Shown: positions 44,185 to 55,240, numbered from the stretch's first letter. The stretch: 64,000 nucleotides of DNA from Hawksworthiomyces lignivorus (GCA_002917075.1 NTMA01000011.1:1-64000); one strand, 5' to 3'. The notes: generated by a model from the sequence alone, not told the origin. Numbers and translations are program-made.

Positions 44185-46539
44185 ATGGCCAAGCGTCCGG
44201 CGCTCGAGGACCTCGCCGCCATGGAAGGCGTCGAGTCGCCCGCGCCCAAGAAACAGAGAGGCCAGGCTCACGAGGACCTGCTGAACGGGGCTGTGACCAA
44301 GCCCGAGTTCTTGCCAACGCGACAGAACGGCAAGGAAGAGGGGAAGGCAGAGATCGAGGACCAGCCCTCTGAAGAAGAGAAGGAAGAAGAAGAAGATGAT
44401 GAAGAGCACAGCGCCTTGGCAGCACCGACTCGCCAGGCAGCGCCAACTGCTGGCTACGACGACTTGTACCTGGACACCATCAACCGCCAAGTCCTCGACT
44501 TTGACTTTGAAAAGCTATGCTCCGTCTCGCTATCCAATATCAACGTCTATGCATGTCTCGTCTGCGGACGCTACTTCCAGGGCCGGGGCCTGCGGTCATA
44601 CGCCTACTTCCACGCGCTCGACGACGACCACCACGTTTTCATCAACATGCAGACCCAGCGCGTCTACGTGCTGCCTGAGGGATACGAGGTGCTGAGCCGG
44701 TCACTGGATGATATCAAGTTTGTGGCGGACCCGCGGTATACGCGCACCGACGTCGCGCGGCTGGACAGGGGTGGCGACGCCGGGAAGACCTGCTTCACGC
44801 TGACTGGGAAGCCCTACCACCCCGGATTCGTGGGTATGAACAACATCAAGGAGAACGACTATCTGAATGTCGTCGTGCAGGCGCTGTCGCACGTGCCCCC
44901 GCTGCGCAATTTCTTTCTGCTGGATGAGTTTGCTAGCACGCTGAACGGGAGCAGCGGCAACGGCAGCAAGGACGCGTCGGCGTCCAAGTCTTCGGGTGTA
45001 GGGGCAGGCGGCGCCGCCTCGTCCGCCAGCAACGGCAACGCAGAGCTCGTCAAGCGATTCGGTCTGCTGGTGCGCAAGATCTGGAATCCGCGCGCGTTCA
45101 AGGCACACGTGTCTCCCCACGAGCTGCTTCAGGAGGTCGCGCTTCGGTCCAACCGCCGCTTTACCCTGACGGCCCAGTCCGACCCCGTCGATTTCCTCAC
45201 CTGGTTCCTCAACCACTTGCACCTGGGCCTGGGCGGCAGCCGCACGCGCCCGGGCTCATCGATTGTCCAGCGTGTGTTCCAAGGCCGCGTGCGCGTAGAG
45301 TCGGAGAAGCTGGAGGCTGTTGGTGCAGCGGCAGCGGCTGCCGCCGCTGCCGCCGCCTCTGCTGCGGATGACGCTGAGCTGCAGCAGCCACCGCTTGACG
45401 CCATGCAGATTGACGTACCGCTGCCTACGCGGCCGGGTCCACCAGTTATGATGGGAGCCACAATGCCGCCACCTCCGGTTACCTTCTCATCTCAGCCACC
45501 TCCACCACCGGGGGTCGGCATCTCTTCCCCGTTTGCCCCATTTCAACAACCGCCTCCGCCTGGCATTTTCTCCTCTGCGGGCGGTCTTTCAGCGCCACCG
45601 CCGCCGCCTCCACCAGGACCACCTGGTTTCTCTATGACGGGTTCTTCGTCCACATTACCGCCACCACCTAGCTCTCTACCTCCCCCACCTTCGGCGCCGC
45701 CACCAGCGAGAGCTGCTGCCGGACTGGGAGAGACGAATCATTCTGCTGTGCCAAGGGGACAGCAGCAGAAGCCAGCCTCCGCCTCGCTGGCCGAGGCCTC
45801 CGCTCTTGCTCTTTCGCAGAAGCCGGCCGGGCCGGCGGTGGACATCTCGCGCTTTCTCCTGCTCACGCTGGACCTGCCGCCGGCGCCGCTGTTCCAGGAC
45901 GAGCAGGAGCGCAACATCATCCCGCAGGTGCCGCTGACGACGCTGCTGGCCAAGTACGACGGCCGGTCGGCGCGCGACCAGGGCGACATGCGCCGCCGGT
46001 TCCGGCTGCGCGCGCCTCTGCCGCCGTACCTGATGCTGCACATGAAGCGCTTCTCGGCCAACAAGTTCGTCACGGAGCGCAACCCGACCATTGTCACGTT
46101 CGACCCGCGGGGGCTGGACATGCGGCCGTACGTCGAGGACGAGCAGGGCAACGACCTCCCGCCGGCGGCAAGCGGCGAGGACGGCGAGGATGATTTTATC
46201 TACGATCTGGTCGCCAACGTGGTGCACGAGGCCGTGCGCGCGCGCGGCGACGACGTCGCCGTCGACTCGGCCGAAGAGCGGCGCTCGTGGAAGGTGCAGC
46301 TCCGGGACCGGTCGGGGGCCACGTCGTCCTCGTCGGGCTCGTCGGCCAAGGCGGACGACGGCCAGCAGGACCGGTGGGTCGTGGCCCAGGACCTGTTCGT
46401 GGAACCCGTGGCCGGCGAGCTGCTATACCTCGCCGAGTCGTACATCCAGATCTGGGAGCGGCGGCGACGGCCAGCGCCGAGCACCAAAACCAAGGGAAAA
46501 GGCAAGGCCTTGAATGGCGGCGCAGGCAGGGCGCGGTAA
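44185..46539 (+). CDS. sad1: Sad1/USP39-type spliceosomal pseudo-ubiquitin hydrolase
   Basis: A single exon of 784 aa, long for the family (yeast about 450, human about 565). After an acidic N-terminus comes a UBP zinc finger (about 112-165: YACLVCGRYFQGRG, then HALDDDHHVFIN). A USP-like fold follows from about 215. The catalytic Cys is replaced: GMNNIKENDYLN has Asp at about 225, as in all Sad1/USP39 proteins, so it is not a protease. The core resumes at DISRFLLLTLDLPPAPLFQDE and NIIPQVPLTTLLAKYDG and ends AESYIQIWERR, the usual C-terminus. Sad1 is needed for U4/U6.U5 tri-snRNP assembly and pre-mRNA splicing in the nucleus. The odd feature is an insertion of about 150 residues (about 380-530) inside the pseudo-USP domain: a poly-Ala run, then many PPPPP blocks resembling a formin FH1 region. 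Confidence 0.93.
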   Translation: MAKRPALEDLAAMEGVESPAPKKQRGQAHEDLLNGAVTKPEFLPTRQNGKEEGKAEIEDQPSEEEKEEEEDDEEHSALAAPTRQAAPTAGYDDLYLDTINRQVLDFDFEKLCSVSLSNINVYACLVCGRYFQGRGLRSYAYFHALDDDHHVFINMQTQRVYVLPEGYEVLSRSLDDIKFVADPRYTRTDVARLDRGGDAGKTCFTLTGKPYHPGFVGMNNIKENDYLNVVVQALSHVPPLRNFFLLDEFASTLNGSSGNGSKDASASKSSGVGAGGAASSASNGNAELVKRFGLLVRKIWNPRAFKAHVSPHELLQEVALRSNRRFTLTAQSDPVDFLTWFLNHLHLGLGGSRTRPGSSIVQRVFQGRVRVESEKLEAVGAAAAAAAAAAASAADDAELQQPPLDAMQIDVPLPTRPGPPVMMGATMPPPPVTFSSQPPPPPGVGISSPFAPFQQPPPPGIFSSAGGLSAPPPPPPPGPPGFSMTGSSSTLPPPPSSLPPPPSAPPPARAAAGLGETNHSAVPRGQQQKPASASLAEASALALSQKPAGPAVDISRFLLLTLDLPPAPLFQDEQERNIIPQVPLTTLLAKYDGRSARDQGDMRRRFRLRAPLPPYLMLHMKRFSANKFVTERNPTIVTFDPRGLDMRPYVEDEQGNDLPPAASGEDGEDDFIYDLVANVVHEAVRARGDDVAVDSAEERRSWKVQLRDRSGATSSSSGSSAKADDGQQDRWVVAQDLFVEPVAGELLYLAESYIQIWERRRRPAPSTKTKGKGKALNGGAGRAR

Positions 46540-47334
46540 GAGAAGGCAAACAAAAAGAGCGTGCAGAGGCATAATTGTTGAGCCTCCTTGTAGTATTATC
46601 AACCACAACATGGAAACACGGAGGCGCAAAATAGGTAACAGGGAAGCACCTACTATTTTTAAACTTTCCTTTTACTCTTTCTTATTTATTTTTTTGTGTA
46701 TGCCTCGTAGATGAAATACAAGGAATCGCTTTATCCAGGAGAACTTTCAGCACTCATTTCAACATTACCCCTTTTCCGTCCCTAATTCCCATAGAAGGAT
46801 TCTTTTCCCTGTTTATATGCCAACCACTGCCTAAATCATTCCCAATGCAGCCCAAACCGCAGCAAAGAGAACTATGAAGCGGTTGTATGGTACACTCAAG
46901 CCAAAAGATAAACATAAACGAACCTCCCCCCTTTTCCCATGACCTCCCAAGTTATCTTGAAACACCGTAATGATACATTGCTGCACTGCACAAGGCAGAG
47001 CAAGATCTCAAAACAGACCTTTCGCATTTTCCGCTGCCGTCCGTCTTTTTGCTAGAACACGCACTTCTTACTTCCGCCTGACACTTGCCAAGAGAAGTTC
47101 TCAGTAAACTTTTAAGCTTCTTAGCCATTTAAAATAAAAAGAGAGAAAAAGAGGGAGTAATGCAGTGCTGGTGCTGATGGAATCAAATAGAGTGATAAAA
47201 TACATTGGGCCTCTCCTATTGCTCTCTCTCCCTTTTCGCTCTGTTTTCCTTCAGTAAAGTGACAAAGACAAAACTTTGCGTGGATGTAGCATGCGGGTCA
47301 AAGCGAACTGTGCTGATACAAAGACTTCACCGTC
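46540..47334. other. Convergent intergenic region, SAD1 / eIF4E-like gene
   Basis: About 800 bases between the stop codons of convergent genes. AT-rich; both 3' UTRs must lie here. No coding pattern is seen. Confidence 0.5.
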
Positions 47335-48770
47335 CTATGGTGTGCCGTGGGCGTACGGCTGTTGCTGCTCTTCGCTGCTTGTCCCTCGAGCGGAGTGAGG
47401 CTGTTTCCCGGAGCGCTTATCCGTCTGGTGCTGGTGCTGATGTTGGTGTTGAGAGTGGCTGTGGTGGTTATTGTTATGGTGATGGTTATGGTGATTGGCA
47501 TTACTGTTATGGTTATTGTGGTGGTGGTGGTTGTTTGGCTTCTCACGCCGTGATTCTTCGATGGCAGACCGCTGCTGAATAGAAGAGTCATGGCTCTTCC
47601 ACTCGAGCTTGGTGTCCAAGGGGAACCCAAGTACTCGCTTCATGGTTTCACTGGTGGCTGTTAGCATATAGAGAGGGCAACGGGTTCATTATGACTATGT
47701 GGGCTTACCGGATCCGTAGCACACGGCCACCATCGTTGCGGGCCCAGACACTTAAGATGTCTTCTCCATTCCGGACACTCAGGACGGCACCACACACCTC
47801 GTCCGCTGCATCCCCAAATTGGTCACCAACAATCGCGAACAACAGATCTTCCCAATAGCGATCGGCCACGCCCTTCTTCAGCCGAACTATCCACTTTCCG
47901 CCTTTCCGGTTCTCCGCATCTTCCCATATCGGGCGGATACCCTTTCGAAAGAGATGGTAGTCGGAAACAAGAGGTAAAGTAGAAGGACGCTTTAGGTGGG
48001 AATAGACGGAAAAGAAATCTTCGACAGTGCTTATAGCCGCCATCGGATGAAGAGTCTTCTCATACTCAATGTAGCCGTTGGCCTTGCTGATGGGGGGGCG
48101 GAACCAAAACACCCACTCACTGCGCAGGGTGTACTTCTTCCCTGCGTCTCCTCCCCCTATCGCCACCGCTCCGGCAGTTGCTTTGCCGCCGACCGTGCTG
48201 CCTGATGTGCTTGTTGTTGGTCCAGAGCCGCTTGCCACGCCTTGTGGCCGCGGTGTAGCCGCAGATGATTTCTCACCCGCAGTTGTTGTGGAACTGGATG
48301 CAGAGGCCGCCGCCGCCGCATTCGCTGTAGCCGCCTTGAAGCCAAAATCGAAAGGATTCCCTGGCGACTTGGGCGTCTTGGCGGATGAGCCAAAACTGGA
48401 GAAAGCCCCAGATCCCAAACCGAATGCGCTAGAAGCACCGCCAGTAGGACTCATGATGCGTCCTCCCGGTGTGGTAACCGTGTTGAAAGGATTGGACTTC
48501 CCATGCGATGAGCTATCACCGCCGAATCGCCGAGGAAGTGTGGCATTACGTGAAGACGTAGAACTTGAAGCAGGAGGGTCGTTGAGACTGCCGATAGAGG
48601 GGCTATTATTCGTGGAAAGAGAAAGTTTGTTCGAGCTGTAATTGTTCACGTGTAAGTCGCAGGGGTAAAAGACATGTGGCTCGACGAACACGGCACAAAA
48701 ACAATGCGCGAACAGAAAAACAGACGTGGAAGTATACTCACTTGGTACGGCGGCCGTAAAGACTATCCAT
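47335..48770 (-). CDS. Class II eIF4E-family cap-binding protein (4EHP-like)
   Basis: Three exons (48770..48742, 48635..47709, 47650..47335) give 423 aa. The first 170 residues are Ser/Ala/Gly-rich. The eIF4E fold (about 177-340) includes EWVFWFRPP, STVEDFFSVYSHLKRPSTLP, SDYHLFRKGIRPIWEDAENRKGGKW and RYWEDLLFAIVGDQF. The cap-sandwich Trp in PIWED is kept. Tyr (NGYIEYEK) replaces the other cap Trp and Phe (VEDFF) the usual Trp of VEEFW; these changes mark class II (4EHP/eIF4E2) proteins. Such proteins bind the mRNA cap but not eIF4G, and usually repress translation. The tail (about 365-400) is a striking His/Asn/Gln repeat. The splice at RI-RETMKRVL restores the conserved last helix of the fold. 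Confidence 0.9.
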
Positions 48771-51261
48771 GGAGACTTGCGTCGCAGAATTAAAGCAGAA
48801 GAGAAAATAGAGTACAGAAACGAAAGAAGGCTTGTAAAAAGTAGAATGAACGTGGGATAAAAATCGCAAGGTAGTCAAGCAGTCTTTCGGAGGTCGAATT
48901 TTCTTGGAAGCGTCTTAGGGATGAATCTTCAATATCGGCACTTTAGAGATATATGGCAGCGTGAAAGGATCGAAGACGAGAGGAAGAAGAGGAAGAGGAA
49001 GAAGAAGAAGAGGAAGGAGAACGGGGGTCGGAGGTCGGAGTACGAAGGGAGGGAGAGGAGAAGTGTGATAAAGAAAGAGAGCCTTCTCTCGAGAGACAGA
49101 CAAGAAACGCAGACGATTTGGTGACAGCACGAAGTAGGTCGATATTCTTCAGACAAGCTGCGGCTGCTTCACAGGAATCTGCAGTCGCTGTCCAAGCACC
49201 TGAGACGTGCAAATATAGCGCGAAGTAGAAGTTGGTTGAGAAAACTGCACTTTTTAGACCAAGTCAAGATCGAAGTAATTGAGGGTCGAATTAAAACGCC
49301 GAATTGGGTATTGTGTTCCTGATTCCGCTAAACGTCGTTTCGAGAAACTCTGCTAGAGAGGCTGGCGTCGAAGACCGGATGGATGGGGTATACAACAAAA
49401 CAGAGACTAATTGCAAGAGCGAGAAAGTGGAAAAAAGAGAAAGAGGAGAGGAGAGCTAGGAAAACGAGGCAACAGTTGACGAGTGGTAGCCAAAATGTGT
49501 GCTGGTTGGATGAGACAGATTGTCTCTCGTGACAGGCGGCGGAGAACGCTACAAGTTTGTCTTCAGAGGAATATTTTCGACGCGGCAGGGGTCGGGCAGA
49601 CGAGGAACAAGGAGCTGTCGGATCTTTCGATGTGCTTAGATTCGTATTTCAGACTGTGGAGCTGATTTGGACAAGTTGGGTGTGTTTGGGTATGAAACTG
49701 TATTTGGCGATGGTTAAAAATGAAAGAAGCGAGAAAAATAATTGAATAGAGAAAACGGTGAATGGAGGGAGAATGGGGAAAAAAATCACGACTATACGAG
49801 AAGGGGATTGGGTAAAATAAGGTGGAGGCAAGCATGAAAGAGGAAAGGCAGGCGTGAAAGTGGACCGAAGAAGGTAAGAAGGAAAAGAAAGGCAGTATTA
49901 GCAGGTAAGAGCAGACGCGGTTGGAGCAAAGCCAGAGGGGAAAGAGGTACAATGCTCCCGTGCCTATTTTCTATGTGCTACTAAGTGGTTTTGTGTGGGT
50001 GTGGGAGTGTGTGTTTGTTTGTATTACTCCGTACGAGTAGACCACTCGCATACTTTTTTGTAATACAGAGAGTATGGAATATGTAAGGACCAAGAAAAAT
50101 TATGAAACTATGGATGTTGATTGGGGAAGCGGTGCTCTAAGGGGATTTCTCAGGTTCGTCGCGCATTTTTCCTTCACTAGCTTTTCTCCCCTCCAGCAAG
50201 ACACAGTGACAATAGTGGGATACTCGGACCTGTTCTTTTTCTATTAACTTTTTTCTCTCTCACTCTTTCTTTCTTTCTTTCCTTTTCTCCTCTGGCGAAT
50301 TAGCAGGTTTGCTTAGCTCTTTTTTTTTTTTTTTGGCAGCCCCCCTTGCAAAAATGGGTACAAGTTTACAAGATATTGAAGAACAGTGGTGCATAACGGG
50401 GCACTTAAAAAAGCAGAAGGGTCCTAGACATAAAATCTCCCTCCCCCAAAAAAATCTTTAAAAGAGGAGAGAGAGACAGAGAGAGAGAATCCAGTAGTTA
50501 AACGAAGATGCTGAAATGTCCTTTCCGCTTTCTTTAAATTACGCCTCCAAAATAAATAAACTTGCCGCATAAGCTGCCACACTTTATGTCTGTGTCGGGA
50601 AAGTGCAATGCTGCCTTTATGTATGAGCATTGCCGCTTCCTGCCCATAGCTTCAGCCACTCTCTGGCGAAGCAAACTCGTATGTGTATACGTACTCATAG
50701 ACTGCTACCCCCCCGCAAGTGAACAGCCTGTAATAGCCCACGAGCCCACGTACCGTACGGACACAGCGCGTCAGCGATGGCAAAAAGCACTCGCGCACGC
50801 GCGCAATGCCTTTCTGCTCTAACCAGCTCTGTAGGCGGTGAACAAAGGCAGAACTATCACTTCGTCCTCTTGCCCAGCATATCTATAAAAATTTTATGCC
50901 TCTTGTCTTTTCTCACTTTCTTCTTTCTTTTCCTTTTTCACCCAAGACCACAATGGAAAATTATACTTACTCAAATCATCGCCAGCGCATATTCTCTCTT
51001 CCCCATTGCCTGACGACTCCGATTCGTGTGTCGAGATTAATTTAAGACCCTTGTATAAAACCATCGTCACGAGGGCCGCCTTCTTTGAGGCTTTGGCTCC
51101 CATGATGCGGCGATGACCTGAAACAATTGGACAGCTATTAACTTCAACTTTGTCTCTTTCTTACTATTCTCTCAGCGTAATACTGCTTGTACCTTATCAT
51201 ATGTTGACCCTTCGCCAGAACTAGGCAATTTGCATACCGAGCCACCAGACATTGACCAACA

Positions 51262-51770
51262 ATGCGGTACAATGTGTAAGTTCTAGCTTTCTTACTCGCA
51301 CACTCGTACGGTCATGATGAATCGAACTATCATCTGGTAATCCAACTCTACCCCCTGCTACCAGGACGAATACTGTCCTCCAGCTTGTGCAGGTTGAGAG
51401 TGCAGAAACGCAGAAGGCATTTAAAACATATTATCTGAACTACGTCAAATCCAAGACTCGCGGAATCGGCAAAATCTATAAGCCATTGTCAGATGCTGAC
51501 GAAAAATCAGGACCTAAACATGATGCATTCTCAATTGTCACCATTGGGCTATGGGTGTCTCACGTATTGTGTAAAATTTTCTGGGGATTTGGATTTACTT
51601 TCAGTGCTCGGAACGTCCAGGTCTGCTTTTTTTACGGCACCTTGTTCCTCGATTTCACTCTGCTGGGCAACTCCTTGGTCAATCGCCTCGAAGTGCTAGC
51701 CATCCTACATGTAGAGAACACAAGAAGGGCCGGTGGTCGAAGCTGCGAAATAGTTCTTGTTGGGGAATAA
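51262..51770 (+). CDS. Weakly supported two-exon open frame, unknown
   Basis: A possible gene with exons 51262..51275 and 51365..51770 (139 aa), joined through a GTAAGT donor and a CTACCAG acceptor. I do not recognise the protein. It has charged N-terminal helices (VESAETQKAFKTYYLNYVK) and two hydrophobic segments, about 75-95 and 98-115, which could be membrane-spanning. The neighbouring sequence looks degraded, so it could be a fragment of a dying gene. Support is only the open frame and plausible splice sites. Confidence 0.25.
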
Positions 51771-51789
51771 CCATATTATCGTACCAGAG

Positions 51790-52085
51790 CGGCGCTTGTA
51801 AAAGCAGCAGCATACATCCCTTTCCATGCGTACCACAGACGTTTCAGTGAGATGTAGATATCATATTCGCCCAGGATAATAGGAAGTGCCAGTGTAACCT
51901 TGGAAACAGCTCATGCTCGTTGTAGGTCATGCCAATACCCGTCTTGTAGGCCTAAACATAGTCTCTGGTAAGTTGGCTCGAGCTCGGCTGCCGCCGCCTT
52001 GTTCAGGAACTCCGAGATGGGACGATCGAGTTCCTCTTAGGGCCATTTGATGACCTGCTTCAGGTCCTGACATCCAATTGAAGAT
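51790..52085 (-). pseudogene. Possible eroded coding remnant, unidentified
   Basis: On the minus strand a locally GC-rich patch translates to coding-like text (QDLKQVIKW, then ELDRPISEFLNKAAAAELEPTYQ) broken by in-frame stops. Sense-looking stretches also occur in other frames just after it (TYNEHELFPRLHWHF). I cannot name the family. The pattern suggests a decayed gene, but chance composition is possible. Confidence 0.2.
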
Positions 52086-53140
52086 AAAAAGTCTTTACTC
52101 ATTGGCTCTGTTTTCTTCACTTGCAAAGCCGAGTTGGATAGCACACCATGATTTGTCCATGGGGAATCAGGTTTATTTACTAGTAGTCATGAAAGTAAAA
52201 ATCACCTGGCAATGCAGCTAGCAAAACAAATATATAGCTGCCTGTATATAAGGGACTCTCATTTTATATTCATGCCATCCCAGTTATGGGTCAAGAAGGT
52301 TCGGTCTTTTTTTGGGCACCATGGGTGCTCTAGGTGATGCGCCTCGCGCTTTTTGTTGAAATCCAGCGTAATCAAGGTTACATGTACGTGTACCGATAAA
52401 ATACATTGTATGAAGCAAGACCATAAAAGGGACTGGTCGGCGCTTATAAGCCACAGGTGCCCTATAGAGCAAGATGGCCAGCACAATGGCGGGGCAGCAA
52501 GAGATCCAATGGAGCTTATCGGTACTGTGTGCATGGAAATTGCAGCTTTGGGATTTTTCTAACTGCAGAAGGTATTACACTACGTCTCAAATCTCAGTTC
52601 TGGGCAGTTATGGGCTGCCACATCTCATGCCAGCGACAGAGCCGCTGATAGAAAGTCTCGGACACTTTACAGTGGCCTCTATATTTCATCTTACGAACTG
52701 ATGACAGCTACCGCTCAGCATGATCGCTCTTTCTTTATTCCGCTACCAATTATCACAATACATTGCCACCCGTTGTGCCTGCAGCAGTTCACACCGAATT
52801 AGGAAAGAAGGCAAAAACTGCAGTGGGGCTGTTGTCTAATCGGCATCATTCTTGCCTGGCTGGGGCGCGCTTCGCTATTTTGCTTGGTTTGGGGGGCTCC
52901 TGCGTTTTTCGCGGGGCAGCCAACAAAGAGTCATGAAAAGTTGCTGCACAACAAGCGAGACGAACATCTCAGTCAACCAAAGCCTATATTTCTACTGCTC
53001 CCCAGCGGCAGTCTTTGTCACAAGCAGAATCCCAACTGGGTTTTTCCGACGCCAATTGGTAACTGCATAGCACACCAAGGATTCGCATTTGAGTGTCGCT
53101 AGCTTCACGTCCAGAAGACTTCGACCTAGCCAACCCAGCC

Positions 53141-55240
53141 ATGGACAAGATCACTGACAAGATCGCGGCTCTTCAGCCCGATGCCTGCTATGCCTCACTT
53201 GAATTCTTTCCGCCCAAGACGTCCATGGGTTTTGCCAATCTCCGGGATCGGCTAGACCGCATGGCTCGTGCCCTCCGGCCGCTCTTTGTCAACGTCACTT
53301 GGGGAGCCGGAGGTTCGACGGCCCAGAAGTCAATGGAGCTGGCAGAGATCTGCCAGCGCGAGCTGGGCCTCACGACCTGCCTTCATCTTACCTGCACCAA
53401 CATGAGCCGGGAGCTGATTGACAGAGCGCTGGAAGACGCCAAGGCTCTTGGCATAAGGAACATCCTTGCCTTGCGAGGCGATCCGCCACGGCCAACCGAG
53501 TACCAGGATGAGCTTGACAACAAGACCGCGCCATTAGCAGCAGAAAATGCGACGCCGGGTACAGGCACGTCAAGTGCGCAAGAGACAGAGTTTGAGTTCA
53601 CGTGGGCCATTGACCTTGTCCGCTACATTCGCAAGCAGCATGGCGATTACTTCTGCATTGGTGTGGCTGCTTATCCAGAGGGCCACGCAGAAGAAAGCCA
53701 CCCGCTCGGCCAGAGCCTAGACCACGACTTGCCGTATCTGGTGGACAAGGTGAAGGCCGGCGCCGACTTCATCATGACCCAGCTCTTCTTCGACAGCTCT
53801 GCCTATGACCGCTTTGAAAACATCCTGCGCGAACACCCAAGCGGCACCTTCAAAGACATTCCCATAATCCCCGGCCTTATGCCCATCCAAAACTACCAGA
53901 TGATCAAGCGGACCACAAAACTCAGCCACGCCAGCATCCCTGACGCTCTGCTGGCACGCCTCGATGCAGTGAAGAAAGACGACGAAATAGTCAAGAGCGT
54001 GGGAGTCGATATCCTCAGCGAACTGGTTGAAGAAGTGAAAACAATCAAGAACCGGACGCAGCCAGGCCGCCCCAAGGGTTTCCATTTCTACACCCTTAAC
54101 CTTGAAAAAGCAGTGTCTTTCATCATCGAACGAACTCATTTGATACCGCCAAGCACACCAGAGGAAGAAACTCAAGAAGCCCTGGCCGCAGAAGTTGCAG
54201 TGGTGGACGACGTGGCTGTGATCCCATCAATCCGCATCAATGGCAGCTTATCCACGCCGTTGGTGGATCATCCGGCTCGCCGACAGTCGTCAATTGGATC
54301 TGATCCACGCAACCGCGTTATCGTAGCTGGACGATCAGCATCGCACCCAGACTATGAAGCCACAGCGCTCGAGGCAAGCGTACCGGCTGAACCTGTAAAC
54401 ACGCGTGCCAATACCCTAGCAATCTCCGAGGGAGAGGGCGTGCTCGGCCGCGAGGCTACCTGGGACGACTTCCCGAATGGCCGCTGGGGTGATGCTCGCT
54501 CTCCCGCATACGGTGAAATTGATGGCTATGGTGTCAGCCTGCACATGACTGTCAACCAGGCTCTTAAACTATGGGATCGCCCGGCCAAGACCGAAGATAT
54601 CAGCCAACTTTTTATTCGCCACCTACGTGGAGAGCTGTCGGCTATCCCCTGGAGCGAGGAAGAGTTCAATCCTGAGACGCTAACAATCCGAGAGCAGCTC
54701 ATACGCCTGAACACGAAAGGTTGGTGGACAGTGGCGTCGCAGCCTGCAGTCAACGGCCTGCCGTCGACAGATGCTACGTTCGGCTGGGGTCCACCCAACG
54801 GCTTCGTCTTCCAAAAAGCGTTTGTGGAGTTCTTCTTGCCATCAGCCGACTGGAATATTCTACGAAGTCGCCTCGCAGAGCCAGAAGTGCGTGATAGTGT
54901 CTGTTTCTACGCCGTCAATGCGGTTGGCGATTTCGTGTCGTCAGATTCTAGCGGCGGCGTGAATGATAGCTCCGATGTGGCCGAAGCAAGCACCAATGCT
55001 GTCACATGGGGAGTCTTTCCCGGCAAGGAAATCATCACGCCAACAATCATCGAAGAGGTCAGCTTCCGTGCGTGGAGCGAAGAAGCTTTTGGTATCTGGA
55101 AAGAGTGGGCTGCGGTCTACCCCAAGGGCTCGGACACGGACAAGTTGCTCGAGCAAACACGGGATGACTGCTGGCTTGTCAACATCATTCACCATAATTA
55201 CATTGAGAAGGACGCACTCTGGAATCTACTCTCGGCATGA
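53141..55240 (+). CDS. Methylenetetrahydrofolate reductase
   Basis: A single exon of 699 aa, starting at the first ATG (MDKITDKIAAL). The N-terminal TIM barrel (about 15-320) has the family blocks SLEFFPPKTSMG, VTWGAGGST, CLHLTCTNM, NILALRGDPP, GVAAYPEGH, TQLFFD and PGLMPIQNY. The C-terminal eukaryotic regulatory domain (about 430-695) includes WDDFPNGRWGDARSPAYGE, IPWSEEEF, GWWTVASQPAVNG, GWGPPNGFVFQKAFVEFF and CWLVNIIHHNY. The enzyme reduces 5,10-methylene-THF to 5-methyl-THF with FAD, supplying methyl groups for methionine synthesis. Yeast has two such proteins, Met12 (657 aa) and Met13 (600 aa); I cannot say which this is closer to. A linker of about 100 residues (about 345-445) with RRQSSIGS, a possible basophilic kinase site, makes it longer than either. 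Confidence 0.95.
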   Translation: MDKITDKIAALQPDACYASLEFFPPKTSMGFANLRDRLDRMARALRPLFVNVTWGAGGSTAQKSMELAEICQRELGLTTCLHLTCTNMSRELIDRALEDAKALGIRNILALRGDPPRPTEYQDELDNKTAPLAAENATPGTGTSSAQETEFEFTWAIDLVRYIRKQHGDYFCIGVAAYPEGHAEESHPLGQSLDHDLPYLVDKVKAGADFIMTQLFFDSSAYDRFENILREHPSGTFKDIPIIPGLMPIQNYQMIKRTTKLSHASIPDALLARLDAVKKDDEIVKSVGVDILSELVEEVKTIKNRTQPGRPKGFHFYTLNLEKAVSFIIERTHLIPPSTPEEETQEALAAEVAVVDDVAVIPSIRINGSLSTPLVDHPARRQSSIGSDPRNRVIVAGRSASHPDYEATALEASVPAEPVNTRANTLAISEGEGVLGREATWDDFPNGRWGDARSPAYGEIDGYGVSLHMTVNQALKLWDRPAKTEDISQLFIRHLRGELSAIPWSEEEFNPETLTIREQLIRLNTKGWWTVASQPAVNGLPSTDATFGWGPPNGFVFQKAFVEFFLPSADWNILRSRLAEPEVRDSVCFYAVNAVGDFVSSDSSGGVNDSSDVAEASTNAVTWGVFPGKEIITPTIIEEVSFRAWSEEAFGIWKEWAAVYPKGSDTDKLLEQTRDDCWLVNIIHHNYIEKDALWNLLSA

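Larger units (their letters stand above)
48771..53140. other. 4.4-kb gene-poor region upstream of MTHFR
   Basis: On the minus strand, 48920-49900 is CT-rich and is probably the leader/promoter of the eIF4E-like gene. A T16-like run is near 50319-50334. Two weak coding candidates sit here: a two-exon frame at 51262..51770 (plus) and a GC-rich patch at 51790..52085 that looks like eroded coding sequence on the minus strand. Near 52860-53090 there is no recognisable content before the MTHFR start. Confidence 0.45.

Noticed and set aside
50971..51103. Possible first exon of a small minus-strand gene (MGAKASKK start, good GTAAGT donor)
   Set aside because: Only a weak acceptor follows, giving about 52 aa with no recognisable family; not enough to call.
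51313..51325. GAATCGAAC, resembling a tRNA T-loop on the minus strand
   Set aside because: Flanking bases do not form a T-stem and no anticodon arm or acceptor stem is present.
53093..53140. Longer N-terminus for MTHFR
   Set aside because: The upstream in-frame extension begins with GTG, not ATG; the ATG at 53141 gives a family-like N-terminus.
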